Shown: positions 7,955-18,384 of the stretch, piece by piece
How the letters are laid out: the number at the start of each line of letters is the position of its first letter
Numbering within the stretch: position 1 is the first letter of the stretch
Source: an uncultured Gemmatimonadota bacterium
Lineage (GTDB): Bacteria; Gemmatimonadota; Gemmatimonadetes; Gemmatimonadales; Gemmatimonadaceae
Assembly (NCBI GenBank): GCA_946479995.1
Contig: CAMLIU010000001.1
Span: forward strand, 1-18,434
Direction: 5' to 3'
DNA length: 18,434 nt
Notes under the pieces: generated by a model
Told to the model about the DNA's origin: nothing
Databases searched by the model: none
The model's input: the letters and a program-made list of their open reading frames with translations, nothing else
Position numbers and translations under genes: made by a program

Positions 7955-8674
7955 CTACGCCGCCGTGGATACCCTGTAGTGCGCGATGCACTCGCGCTCT
8001 CGTCCACGCACTACGCGCCGCCCCTCCAGCGGGCCCTTCGTGGCAGTGACGACGGTAGCGCGGTGCTCAGCGTCGCGGCCGTCGTAATAGATCACTGCCC
8101 AGTCGTGCGTCCTCCCCACCCGGTGTGCGAGCGCCGTGTTGGAGAAGAGCACGGTGTAGTGACGGTCACCACGCACGCAATGCAGCACCGGCAACCACCG
8201 CTCGTTGCCCGGGTTGAACCGGCGAGGCGTGATGAGCGGCAGCGTCCCCGCCGCCGCGCGCTCGCGGTACTCCCGGTCCACGTCGAGAAGCTCGGACACC
8301 GACGGTTTCTCCGTCGGCACGTATCGACGCGGCGAGGACGGTGCCGCCGCAGGCGCAGGAGACCGCGCCCCGCCCTCCCCACGCAGCCGGTCGAGCATGC
8401 CGAGCCGGCCTCGCTCGACAAGCTCGCGGATGGCGCGCGCCAGCACCGGCCCGATTGCGGGCAGGCGCTCGAGACCCTCGATCCCTTCCTCACGGAGGAT
8501 GTCGGGCACCGGCCGTTCGAGGGCACGCACGGTCTCGGCCCCTGCTCGCCACGCGTGCACGCGGAATGGACTCGCTTCCTGCTCCTCGAGCAGCGCAGCG
8601 ACCTCGTCCAGCTTCGCCGCAATCGGCTCGTTCGCCGCCGCGGCGAAGGTGGACTCGACCCATGCAGCAGTCAT
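7955..8674 (-). CDS. helix-hairpin-helix protein with PolX-like N-terminus and unassigned C-terminal domain
   Basis: A 239-residue protein. Residues ~15-100 match the N-terminal domain of family-X DNA polymerases: NEPIAAKLDEVAALLEEQ, SPFRVHAWRAGAETVRAL, then the helix-hairpin-helix LERLPAIGPVLARAIREL (68-85), which in PolX contacts DNA. After a Pro/Ala/Ser-rich linker (~100-120) comes a ~115-residue domain (ITPRRFNPGNERWLPVLHC, YTVLFSNTALAHRVGRTHDW, VIYYD, GPLEGRRVVRGRE) that I cannot name. The polymerase palm and its catalytic aspartates and the PHP nuclease domain are absent, so it is not a polymerase. DNA binding is inferred from the N-terminus only. The start is the ATG at 8674, 16 bp after the DUF4136 gene; an upstream GTG at 8701 would overlap that gene. 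Probably cotranscribed with it. Confidence 0.8.
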   Translation of the reverse strand: MTAAWVESTFAAAANEPIAAKLDEVAALLEEQEASPFRVHAWRAGAETVRALERPVPDILREEGIEGLERLPAIGPVLARAIRELVERGRLGMLDRLRGEGGARSPAPAAAPSSPRRYVPTEKPSVSELLDVDREYRERAAAGTLPLITPRRFNPGNERWLPVLHCVRGDRHYTVLFSNTALAHRVGRTHDWAVIYYDGRDAEHRATVVTATKGPLEGRRVVRGRERECIAHYRVSTAA

Positions 8675-8690
8675 GCTCGCTCGCCGCGCG

Positions 8691-9272
8691 TCAGGGAGCA
8701 CCGGCCACGTTCACCACGGTGGACCGCGGGAACTTGCCGATGATCGCGCGCGCCACGGCACCCAGGCGATCGACGTTCTTCGTCGGATTGTCCGTGAGCT
8801 CGGTGTGCGCGTGGCCACGCCAGAGCAGCATCCGGTCACGCGGGCGCAGGACGTCGATGATGACGGTGCCTTCGGTGTACGTGGTCAATGCGGGGGGCAG
8901 TGGGCGCACCCAGCCGGGAAGGAAGGGATAGCCGTAGTCCCAGACCGATACGTCGAGCCGCTCCTGCGCCGACGCGTAGAAGGCAACCTGGAAATCGGCG
9001 TTCCTGGTCGTCTCGGTGTAGCCGAGGTCGGCGAATGCCTTCGCGATCTCGGCGCGCAGGGCGCGGTTGGCGATCGAGTTGTTGATCATCGGATCGTCCG
9101 CCGGCTCGGCGGGCAGGCCGGGTTGCCGCGGAGCGGGGGCGAGCATGGTGAAGGAGTGCATGCCCGAGAACGCCGCCTCGGGCGCGGCCATCGTCTGCAC
9201 CTGGATGCCCCGCGAGCATCCGGCAGCGAGAACGAGGGCGGCGAGCGCGGTCACACCTGCTGCGGTGCGCAT
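8691..9272 (-). CDS. DUF4136 lipoprotein
   Basis: A 193-residue predicted lipoprotein: signal peptide with lipobox LAAGC (Cys19). The mature part follows the DUF4136 pattern: a SFTMLAP strand near the start, NRALRAEIAKAFADLGYTET (~70-90), DFQVAFYAS, a Tyr/Gly/Pro-rich middle, then YTEGTVIIDVL and MLLWRGHAHTEL, ending with a short helix (AVARAIIGKFP). The family's role is not established; members are small envelope lipoproteins. The ATG at 9272 has a good GGGAGG site five bases upstream. It lies 141 bp downstream of the MFS gene on the same strand and is followed at 16 bp by the HhH gene. Confidence 0.88.
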   Translation of the reverse strand: MRTAAGVTALAALVLAAGCSRGIQVQTMAAPEAAFSGMHSFTMLAPAPRQPGLPAEPADDPMINNSIANRALRAEIAKAFADLGYTETTRNADFQVAFYASAQERLDVSVWDYGYPFLPGWVRPLPPALTTYTEGTVIIDVLRPRDRMLLWRGHAHTELTDNPTKNVDRLGAVARAIIGKFPRSTVVNVAGAP

Positions 9273-9346
9273 GGAACCTCCCGTGATTCGAGGGAACGCC
9301 GTGCATCATGGGAACGTCCCAGTATCCGGGGCGGCTCGCCGCCTGT

Positions 9347-9400
9347 CTGTCGGGCAACCGGCGACGCGGAACGCGGACAGCGTCAGCCGAAACCCGACAG
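9347..9400 (-). terminator. nested stem-loop after the sugar transporter gene, possible terminator
   Basis: Read on the minus strand, beginning 13 bases after the transporter stop: CTGTCGGG pairs with CCCGACAG (8 bp, outer stem). Inside it GGC(T)GACGC pairs with GCGTCGCC (8 bp, one bulged T) around a 12-base loop. No T-run follows, so this is not a textbook intrinsic terminator; it could also be a 3'-end stabilising structure. A short GGCGGC/GCCGCC hairpin follows at once (about 9331-9344). The rest of the 141-bp spacer (9273-9413) holds the Shine-Dalgarno of the DUF4136 gene. Confidence 0.45.
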
Positions 9401-9413
9401 GCGCCGCGGTGCT

Positions 9414-10775
9414 TCAACCGTCGCTGGTCACCTCCGCGCCGTACCCCCGCGAGGAGGACACGACGGGCGCCTCTACGTCGTCCACCAGGCTCATGCTCGC
9501 GCTCGCGGCCAGGAGGCAGGCTCCTCCGAGCATGACGACGTAGAGCGGCGCGTTGGGATTGTCGGCGCCGAAGAGTGCGCGCGTCATGGGCCCGAAGCCA
9601 AGCGAGGCGACGATCTCCGGGATCACGATGAAGAAGTTGAAGATCCCCATGTACACGCCCATGCGGTGGGCGGGAAGCGCCGTGGAGAGGATGGCATAGG
9701 GCATGGAGAGGATGGACGCCCACGCGATCCCCACGCCGACCATGGACAGGAGAAGCAGGTAGCGGTCATGGATGACGTACACGCTCAGCAGCCCCGCGGC
9801 GCCGCACGCGAGCGCGGCAGCGTGGACCGTCTTCCTCCCGATACGGTCGGCAAGGCGCGGGAGCGCGAGGGCGACAACGAAGCAGGTGATGGAGTAGAAG
9901 GCGAAGGCGAAGCCCCCCCACTCGATGCCCTGCGTGTAGAGGTCGGAGTGCGGATCGGTGGCGCCGAACACGTGCCGCGCCGTGGCGGGCACGAAGAACA
10001 GCCACATGCAGAACAGACCAAGCCAGGTGAGGAGCTGCACCACCGCGAGCTGGCGCATGGTGGCGGGCATGGCGCGCAGGGACTCCCCAATATCAGTCAG
10101 CAACGCTCCGATGCCGCGCCGCTCGTTGCGGGCGCGCTCGAAGGCCGCGAGATCCTCGGGGGGAAATTCCGTCGTCGTGATGACGGTCCACAGCACGCAC
10201 AGCAGGAATACCACCGCTCCCGCCTGGAAGGAATACTTCACCGTGAGCGGGATGCCACTGGGCGTGTTCCCCTGCACACCGAGCCAGCGCAGGATGAGCG
10301 GAAGGGCGTTGGCGAGGCTCGCGCCCACGCCGATGAACAGCGACTGGATCACGAACCCGGTCGTCCGCTGCGAGACGTCGAGCTTGTCGGCGACGAAGGC
10401 ACGGAAGGGCTCCATCGAGATGTTGATGGAGGCGTCGAGGACCCAGAGCAGCGTGGCCGCCATCCACAGGCTGCTCGACGTCGGCATGAAGAAGAGCGCG
10501 ATGGAGGCGAGGATGGCGCCGGTGAGGAAGTAGGGACGCCGCCGGCCGAGCGGACCCCACGTACGGTCGCTCAGCGCGCCGATGACCGGCTGCACGAGCA
10601 GCCCCGTGACTGGCGCGGCGAGCCAGAGCAGCGGCACCTGATCCGGTCGCGCGCCAAGACGCTCGTACACGGCGGACATGTTGGCGAGCTGCAATCCCCA
10701 GCCGAACTGGATGCCGAGGAAGCCGAAGCTCATGTTGAACAGGCCTGCGGGGCTGAGGCGCGGCTTCTGGTTCAT
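9414..10775 (-). CDS. SLC45/GPH-like MFS sugar transporter
   Basis: A 453-residue, twelve-helix major facilitator with features of the SLC45 / sucrose-maltose branch of sugar:cation symporters. The N-terminus has LFNMSFGFLGIQFGWGLQLANMSAVYERLGA (given here in parts: FGFLGIQFGWGLQLANMS), then APVTGLLVQPVIGALSDRTW with the family's conserved GALSDR loop, LGRRRPYFL, and NISMEPFRAFVADKL in TM4-5. The second half has LPRLADRIGRKTVHA. It would bring maltose or a similar alpha-glucoside across the inner membrane; maltose is inferred from the divergent amylase gene. I chose the ATG at 10775, just before the first helix; the open frame to 10925 is not needed. No Shine-Dalgarno is visible. The 143-bp spacer to the amylase gene is the shared regulatory region. 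Confidence 0.9.
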   Translation of the reverse strand: MNQKPRLSPAGLFNMSFGFLGIQFGWGLQLANMSAVYERLGARPDQVPLLWLAAPVTGLLVQPVIGALSDRTWGPLGRRRPYFLTGAILASIALFFMPTSSSLWMAATLLWVLDASINISMEPFRAFVADKLDVSQRTTGFVIQSLFIGVGASLANALPLILRWLGVQGNTPSGIPLTVKYSFQAGAVVFLLCVLWTVITTTEFPPEDLAAFERARNERRGIGALLTDIGESLRAMPATMRQLAVVQLLTWLGLFCMWLFFVPATARHVFGATDPHSDLYTQGIEWGGFAFAFYSITCFVVALALPRLADRIGRKTVHAAALACGAAGLLSVYVIHDRYLLLLSMVGVGIAWASILSMPYAILSTALPAHRMGVYMGIFNFFIVIPEIVASLGFGPMTRALFGADNPNAPLYVVMLGGACLLAASASMSLVDDVEAPVVSSSRGYGAEVTSDG

Positions 10776-10863
10776 GACGTCGTCGGTTGTGAGTGCGGTC
10801 GCTCGGTGAAGGCGCCCCGAAGATGCGCGCCGATCTGTGGATTGAACAGGCTGACGATCACGC

Positions 10864-10892
10864 TTGCCACACGCGGGAGCGGGACGTACGCT
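10864..10892 (+). promoter_or_regulatory. possible promoter of the secreted alpha-amylase gene
   Basis: TTGCCA at 10864-10869 (five of six matches to the -35 consensus), a 17-base spacer, and TACGCT at 10887-10892 (three of six matches to -10), 26 bases before the ATG. The spacing is ideal but the -10 is weak. The rest of the divergent spacer (10776-10918) shows no clear palindromic operator. Confidence 0.35.
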
Positions 10893-10918
10893 ATCGCCGT
10901 CCCACACCCCCTCCAGGC

Positions 10919-12556
10919 ATGCCACGAGCCCTTGCTCTCGTCCTCGCCCCGGCCGTCACGGCGATTCTCGCCGCCGTCTTCGCGGGGCCGGCCAGCGCTC
11001 AGGAACGGCCTCCCGCATGGACGCGCGGGGCCACCTGCTACGAGGTCTTCATCCGCTCCTTCGCCGACGGCAACGGCGACGGCATCGGCGACCTGAAGGG
11101 ACTGACGGAGAAGCTGGACTACATCAACGACGGCAACCCGCGGAGCACTCGCTCGCTCGGCGCGCGGTGCATCTGGCTGATGCCGGTGGCGGAGTCGCCG
11201 AGCTATCACGGGTACGACGTGTCGAACTACTACCGCGTGGAGCCCGACTACGGCACGAATGCCGACTTCAAGCGGTTCATGGCCGAAGCACACCGACGTG
11301 GCATCCACGTGCTCGTGGACATGGTCCTGAACCACACCTCCGACCAGCACCCGCATTTCCTGGCTGCGCTGCGCGACACGACCTCGCCGTACCGAGCGTG
11401 GTACCGCTGGTCCCGCACGAAGCCGTCCGAGCTGAATCCGTGGGGTCAGAGCAACTGGCACCGGTCGCCGGTGCGGGACGAGTGGTACTACGCCTTCTTC
11501 TCCGACCACATGCCGGACCTCAACTACGACACGCCGGCCGTGCGGGCGGAAGCGAAGCGGATCGCGCGCTTCTGGCTGGAGGAGATGCACGTGGACGGTT
11601 TCCGGCTGGACGCGATTCCCTATCTCGTGGAGGAGCCCGCCCACATCGTGCACTCGAGGGGCACGCACGCCCTGCTTCGCGAGTACGCCGCGTACGTGCG
11701 GAAGGTGAATCCGCAGGCGTACACGGTCGGCGAGGTATCGGACAGCACCGCACCGATGCTGTCGTACTATCCCGACCAGCTCGATGCCAATTTCGCCTTC
11801 GAGATCGCCGACAGCATCATCGCCGGGGTGAAGCGCGGTTCGGCGAGGGGCATTCTCCCCGCCGTGATGCGGATCCAGGGCGTTATTCCTCCGGATCGCC
11901 TGGCCCCCTTCCTCAGCAATCACGACCAGCCGCGGGTGCGGACCCAGCTCGGCGGCGACATCGGCAAGGCGCGGGTCGCGGCGTTCGTGCTGCTCACTCT
12001 GCCGGGGATGCCGTTCGTGTACTACGGCGAGGAGATCGGCATGACCGGAACCAAGCCCGACGAGCGGCTGCGCACGCCGATGCAGTGGCGTGCCGGGCAA
12101 TCGGGAGGTTTCTCCCGCGCACGCGCGTGGGAAGCGCTGCAGCCCGATTCCATGCACGTCACGGTGGCCGCCCAGGAGCACGATTCCACGTCGCTGCTCG
12201 CCCTCTACAGGCGGTTGATCCACCTGCGCGCAGCGAACCGCGCACTGGGCGCCGGCCGGCTCGAGCCGCTCGCCACGAACGATCCCGCCGTGCTGGCGTA
12301 CATCCGTCGGCAGGGTTCGGAGCGGGTGCTCGTGATCGTCAACGTGGGCGCCGCGCCCGTTTCGGGCGTGACGATCACCTCGCTTGCCGGCGCGCTGCCG
12401 AGCGGCAGGTGGCAGGCACGCGCGCTGCTGGGCGGCGCCACGGCAGCACCCATGGTCGTCTCGCGAGACGGGATGCTGCATGGGTATGAGCCGCTCCCTC
12501 TGCTCGCTGCGCAGACGGGCTACCTGTTCGCGCTGTCGCCGACGAAGATGCGGTAA
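10919..12556 (+). CDS. secreted GH13 alpha-amylase family enzyme
   Basis: A 545-residue glycoside hydrolase with a cleavable signal peptide (predicted cut after ASA at residue 27). It cuts alpha-1,4-glucosidic bonds outside the cytoplasm. The TIM barrel carries all conserved regions: VDMVLNHTS (region I), GFRLDAIPY with nucleophile Asp231, TVGEVSD with acid/base Glu272, and FLSNHDQPR with Asp336. The region V motif is MPDLN, the form known for the GH13_36 group between oligo-1,6-glucosidases and neopullulanases, so mixed specificity on malto-oligosaccharides is likely. A C-terminal beta-sandwich occupies ~460-545. The ATG at 10919 gives the signal peptide; the frame extends upstream to 10793 without support. 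Its last 37 bases overlap the end of the convergent second amylase gene. Confidence 0.93.
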   Translation: MPRALALVLAPAVTAILAAVFAGPASAQERPPAWTRGATCYEVFIRSFADGNGDGIGDLKGLTEKLDYINDGNPRSTRSLGARCIWLMPVAESPSYHGYDVSNYYRVEPDYGTNADFKRFMAEAHRRGIHVLVDMVLNHTSDQHPHFLAALRDTTSPYRAWYRWSRTKPSELNPWGQSNWHRSPVRDEWYYAFFSDHMPDLNYDTPAVRAEAKRIARFWLEEMHVDGFRLDAIPYLVEEPAHIVHSRGTHALLREYAAYVRKVNPQAYTVGEVSDSTAPMLSYYPDQLDANFAFEIADSIIAGVKRGSARGILPAVMRIQGVIPPDRLAPFLSNHDQPRVRTQLGGDIGKARVAAFVLLTLPGMPFVYYGEEIGMTGTKPDERLRTPMQWRAGQSGGFSRARAWEALQPDSMHVTVAAQEHDSTSLLALYRRLIHLRAANRALGAGRLEPLATNDPAVLAYIRRQGSERVLVIVNVGAAPVSGVTITSLAGALPSGRWQARALLGGATAAPMVVSRDGMLHGYEPLPLLAAQTGYLFALSPTKMR

Positions 12557-13905
12557 CCGTGTGCCGGGATGTCGATCCGGCCCGAGCCCTCGAGTGTCGC
12601 TGGCGCCTTGCTGAACCAGTCGACGTACGCGCCAGGTTGTGACAGCCCTTCGTAGCGCACGCTCGCCGGCGATCCGCCGAAGTTCACCGCGACCACCACC
12701 CGGCTGCTGCCACGGCTGCGGCTGAACGCATACACACGGTTGCCGCCATCGGTTCTCAGCGACTGCTGCGGCCCGCCCCACGCGCCGTTCGCCAGTGCGT
12801 CCTGGCTGTGCTTGAGCTCGATCATCGCATGGTAGAAGGGCGCGAGTGAGGGACCGCTCCAGTCCACCGTGTCCTTGTCGAAGAAGCGGAGGCGCTTGTG
12901 CATGCTCACCTCCTGGCCCGTGTACAGCAGCGGCATGGACTGGGTGACGGTGGCGGCGAGCACGAATGCCGGCTCGTGGTTGGCGCCCATGCGCTCGAAC
13001 TCCGTGCCGTTCCAGCTGTTCTCGTCGTGGTTGCTGGTGAAGTACATCCGGTAGTCGCGCGGCGCATACAGCTCGGCACCCCGTGCGAAGTACGGGTCCA
13101 GCACCTCGGTGCCCTGCTTGCCCTGCGCGATCTCGTTCAGCAGGTGATGGAACTCCCAGCCGTACGACATGTCGAACGCGCTGTAGAGGACGGGCGACTC
13201 CGCCTCGGCGAGCATGAAGATGTCGGGGTGCCTGGCTGCCAGCTCGCGGCGCGCCGTGTCCCAGAAGTCCATCGGGACCCCGAGGGCGACGTCGCACCGG
13301 AAGCCGTCGATATGCATCGTGTCGAGCCACCACTCCATGCTGGCGATCATCTCACGCCGCATGGCGCGGTTGTCGTAGTTCAGCTCCGCGACGTCAGTCC
13401 AGTCGGTCTCGTGCCCCTCGTTGTCGCGCGCATTGGAGATGGAGCCGTCCGGGCGCAGGGAGTACCAACCGCGATGCTGGAAGACCCACGGGTTGTCGAA
13501 TGCCGTGTGATTCGCCACCCAGTCGAGGATGACCTTGAACCCCTGCTGGTGCGCCGCGTCCACGAACGCCTTGAAGTCGGCGGCGGTGCCGTATTCCGGG
13601 TTGATCGCCTTGTAGTCGGCCACGGAGTAGGGGCTGCCGAGTGGTCCCTTGCGATTGATCTTGCCGATGGGCTGCACGGGCATCAGCCACAGGATGTCCA
13701 CGCCGAGCGCCTTGAGTCGCGGAAGGTGCCGCTGGAGCGCCACGAAGGTGCCTTCCGGCGTGTACTGCCGGACGTTGACCTCGTAGATGACCGACGAGCG
13801 CGACCACGCGGGCGGGGTGCGCTCGGGGGCCGCCGCCGTCCGCAGGGGAGCGTGGCAGGCGCTGAGCGCGAGTGCGGCAGCGAGAAGGCGAGGATGGAAT
13901 TGCAT
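12520..13905 (-). CDS. GH13 alpha-amylase family lipoprotein
   Basis: A 461-residue GH13 enzyme with a lipoprotein signal (lipobox LSAC, Cys17), so probably membrane-anchored and facing the periplasm or outside. Conserved regions: VILDWVANHTAF (I), DGFRCDVALGVP with nucleophile Asp205, MLAEAE with acid/base Glu234, TSNHDENSW with Asp294. The barrel begins at SVIYEVNVRQYTPEGTF; a C-terminal beta domain has VVVAVNFGGSP. It shares only the fold motifs with the neighbouring amylase, so it is not a recent duplicate. I took the ATG at 13905, which leaves a short signal; an ATG at 13941 overlaps the stop of a 37-codon ORF and would add 12 residues. Last gene of the PTS operon. Likely substrates are maltodextrins; exact specificity unknown. 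Confidence 0.92.
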   Translation of the reverse strand: MQFHPRLLAAALALSACHAPLRTAAAPERTPPAWSRSSVIYEVNVRQYTPEGTFVALQRHLPRLKALGVDILWLMPVQPIGKINRKGPLGSPYSVADYKAINPEYGTAADFKAFVDAAHQQGFKVILDWVANHTAFDNPWVFQHRGWYSLRPDGSISNARDNEGHETDWTDVAELNYDNRAMRREMIASMEWWLDTMHIDGFRCDVALGVPMDFWDTARRELAARHPDIFMLAEAESPVLYSAFDMSYGWEFHHLLNEIAQGKQGTEVLDPYFARGAELYAPRDYRMYFTSNHDENSWNGTEFERMGANHEPAFVLAATVTQSMPLLYTGQEVSMHKRLRFFDKDTVDWSGPSLAPFYHAMIELKHSQDALANGAWGGPQQSLRTDGGNRVYAFSRSRGSSRVVVAVNFGGSPASVRYEGLSQPGAYVDWFSKAPATLEGSGRIDIPAHGYRIFVGDSANR

Positions 13906-13937
13906 CGTGAGGCGGGGGAAGGAACGCGTGGAGAGGT

Positions 13938-14047
13938 TCATGGAGCACTCAGGGGCGTGAGCCTGATGAGCCGGAGCTCGTCGAGCAGGGTCCGATTCTC
14001 GTGTCGGTTCATGTTCTCGTCGAGCAGCGTGTGATGGTGAGGGAGGC

Positions 14048-14051
<4 letters not shown>
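13938..14051 (-). CDS. candidate 37-codon ORF between ptsG and the amylase gene
   Basis: A small frame starting [18 protein letters not shown] and ending [11 protein letters not shown]. Its ATG overlaps the ptsG stop (ATGA, 14048-14051) and its TGA overlaps the upstream ATG option of the amylase (13938-13941), so it would couple ptsG to the amylase. Third codon positions are about 80% G/C, in line with real genes here. It contains two copies of TLLDE 13 residues apart and no signal peptide, membrane segment or cysteines. I do not recognise it. It might be a real microprotein, a leader-type coupling ORF, or a chance frame in a 142-bp spacer. Confidence 0.4.
13977..14027. repeat. 12-bp direct repeat with 39-bp period
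   Basis: CTCGTCGAGCAG occurs at 13977-13988 and again, identical, at 14016-14027. The 39-bp period is a multiple of three and gives the repeated TLLDE within the small ORF. A shorter TTCTCGT repeat lies between the copies (13996-14002 and 14014-14020). The core TCGA makes each copy partly palindromic (CTCGTCGAG), so a pair of regulator-binding sites is an alternative reading. Confidence 0.5.
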
Positions 14052-15777
<1,726 letters not shown>

Positions 15778-15781
<4 letters not shown>

Positions 15782-18366
15782 GCCGTCACCTCGTGACGAC
15801 GGGCGACGATCGCCCGCACTTCGGCGCCGTCGCTCGCTGCGAGGGCTTCGCGTGCCGTGCCAGCGCATTCCTCCAGTGCAAGGCTGCGAATGCGATCCTT
15901 CACGGCGGGAACGATGGGCAGGTCGCAGCTCAGCTCGCGCACGCCGAGCCCGATCAGCACGGGCACCGCGGTGGCGTCGCCGGCAAGCGCACCGCACACC
16001 GCCACGGGACGGCCGTACACCGCCGCTCCCTGCACCGTACGCTCGATCAGCCGCAGCACCGCCGGATGCAGCGCGTCCACGTCGGGCGCGAGCACCGGAT
16101 TGGTGCGATCGATCGCCATGGTGTACTGGGTGAGATCGTTGGTGCCGATCGAGAGGAAATCCGCCTCTGCCGCGAACTGCTCGGCGAGCATCGCGGCCGA
16201 CGGCACCTCCACCATGAGACCGACCCGCGGGCAGGGCGCGCCGAGCGACTGGCATTCCTGCTCCACCAGCGCACGCGCGGCTCGCCATTCCGCCAGCGTG
16301 GCGACCATCGGGAACATGATCGCCACCGTTCCGGTCGACGATGCGCGGAGCACGGCTCGCACCTGCGCGGCGAAGAGCTCCGGCCGACGCAGCGTGAGGC
16401 GGATGCCCCGCTCACCGAGGAATGGATTCGCCTCGGTCTCCATGTCGAGATACGCAACCGGCTTGTCGCCGCCGATGTCGAGCGTGCGAATGGCGAGGGG
16501 ACGGTCGGGGCCCAGCGCGCGCGCGATGGCTGCGTACACGCGTGCCTGTTCCTCCTCATCGGGTGGCGCCTGGCGGTCCATGAACAGGAACTCGGTGCGC
16601 AGCAGGCCGACCCCATCCCCGCCCGTCCCCACCACCTCGTCCGCCTCGAGCTGCGACCCGATGTTCGCCATCACCGCGACGTGATGTCCATCGCGCGTGA
16701 TGGCGGGCTGCGCGGCGGCAGCGAGGTGCGTGAGGCGCCGGCGATCCGCTTCGGTGCGGCGACGCGCGATGACCGCTTCGTCGTCCGCGGTGAGCGCGGT
16801 AGAGAGCGTACCGGCGTCTCCGTCGAGCACGACCCGCGTGCCCTCCTCGATGTCGAGGACGCGCGGGTCCATGCCCGCGACGGCAGGAATTCCGAGCCCC
16901 CGCGCCAGGATGGCGACGTGCGACGTCGAGCTGCCCATGGTGGTGCAGAAGCCAAGGACGCGCGAGCGATCCAGCGAAGCGGTATCGGAGGGCGACAGAT
17001 CCTCGGCGACCAGGATGGATCCCGGCGGAACCTCGATCGCCGGTGCGCTGGTGCCGGCGAGCAGGTGCAGCACGCGGCGCCCGACGTCGCGGAGGTCGGC
17101 GGCGCGACCCGCGAGCGTGGCGCTGCGCAGGCCAGCCAGGCGGGCAGCCTGCGTGGTGTAGGCCGCGCGCCAGGCGAAGGGGGCGCTGGCGCCGCGCATG
17201 ATGTCGGCGGTCGCGGCGTCGAGGAGCGCGGGATCCTCGAGCAGCTCCTGATGTGCGGCGAAGATGTCGGCCTTGTCGTCACCCGCGTCACGGGCGACGC
17301 GGGCACGCATCGCCTCGAGCTGGAGCCGCGTGGCAGCGAGCGCGGCGTCGAGCGCGCGGCGCTCATGGCTCGCATCGGTCGCGCGCTCCTCGATGACGAC
17401 GTCGTCGCGGCGAAGGTGATGCACCGTGCCGATCGCGGCACCTCCCGACGCCGGGACGCCGCGCAGCACGGCCTCCGAGTCCACGATGCCGGTGGCTTGC
17501 GCTCGGGTCGGTCTCCCCGACGCCGGAGCGCGAGCGCTGGCCGAGGGCGTCGTCCCGAGAGGGGAGGACAGGAGCAACCTGGCGATCTCGCTGACGGCAT
17601 CCCCGGCGTCGTCCCCGCGCGCGAGGACGCTGACGGTGTCGCCGGCCGCCATCTCGAGGGCGAGGAGCGAGACGATGCTGCGCGCGTTGGCCTCGACGCC
17701 GCCCTTCACCACACGTATGTCGGCGACATGCCGGCGTGCAGCAGCGGCGAGGACCGCGGCGGGACGGGCATGGATTCCGGAGGCCTCCGCGACTACGACC
17801 GGCCCCGATTGTACCACGTCGCCGGCGACGTCGGATGCGGCCTCCGGCGCACCGGGCGCCCCGAGGCGAACGCGCATCAGCACGTCGCGACCGGCGGTCA
17901 CGCGTCCGCGCTCCACCGTGATGCCGGCCACGCGCTCCATGTTGGACACGAGCAGCTGCGTCAGCAGGCTGCGCGCGTGCGTCGCCACGAAGTCCGCGTC
18001 GAAGCTGAGCAGCCGATCGCCCGCCCGCACGCGGTCGCCCGCCTGCACGTGCGCGGTGAACCCTTCGCCGCGCAGCGCCACGGTATCAATGCCGACGTGG
18101 ATGATGACCTCCAGCCGCTGCACCTCGAGCGTGAGCGCGTGTCGCGCGCCGTGGACCTGCACCACGCGCGCGTCACACGGGGCCACGACGACGGCGCCGA
18201 GCGGGTCGATCGAGGCGCCATCCCCGGCGAGCCGCTGGGCGAAGGCGGGATCCGGCACCTGGTCCAGAGGCACGATCACGCCGGAGAGCGGCGCGAGGAA
18301 GGTGACGATGCCGGTGTCGGCCTCGAATGGCGTCACGAGTCTCGGCGCGCGGAGTCGATACGACAT
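15778..18366 (-). CDS. PTS EIIA(Glc)-HPr-EI fusion phosphotransferase
   Basis: An 862-residue cytoplasmic fusion that supplies every soluble step of a PTS, passing phosphate from PEP through EI, HPr and EIIA to the EIIB of ptsG. EIIA (~20-165) has GDGASIDP, His76 and the phosphorylated His90 in [16 protein letters not shown]. HPr (~188-275) has His199 in GIHARPAA and a conserved [10 protein letters not shown] helix. A Ser/Ala/Pro-rich linker leads to EI (~300-862) with His483 in [40 protein letters not shown], and Cys791 in VCGALAGD. All active residues are present. The same order occurs in Pseudomonas NagF-type proteins. ATG at 18366; no strong Shine-Dalgarno. It overlaps ptsG by four bases. 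Confidence 0.94.
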
Positions 18367-18384
18367 CGGTGAGGAATCGGGCGC

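Noticed and set aside
8205..11096. Very long plus-strand open frame (963 codons)
   Set aside because: It lies antisense to the HhH, DUF4136 and MFS genes, is rich in Arg, Gly, Glu and His with no domain pattern, and arises from the strong G/C third-position bias of the true genes.
10772..13333. Long minus-strand open frame (853 codons) through the first amylase
   Set aside because: Antisense to an amylase with all GH13 motifs; its translation is low-complexity and its 5' part is an out-of-frame reading of the second amylase.
15793..18372. Plus-strand open frame (859 codons) opposite the PTS fusion
   Set aside because: His/Arg/Gly-rich shadow of a gene with intact EIIA, HPr and EI active sites.
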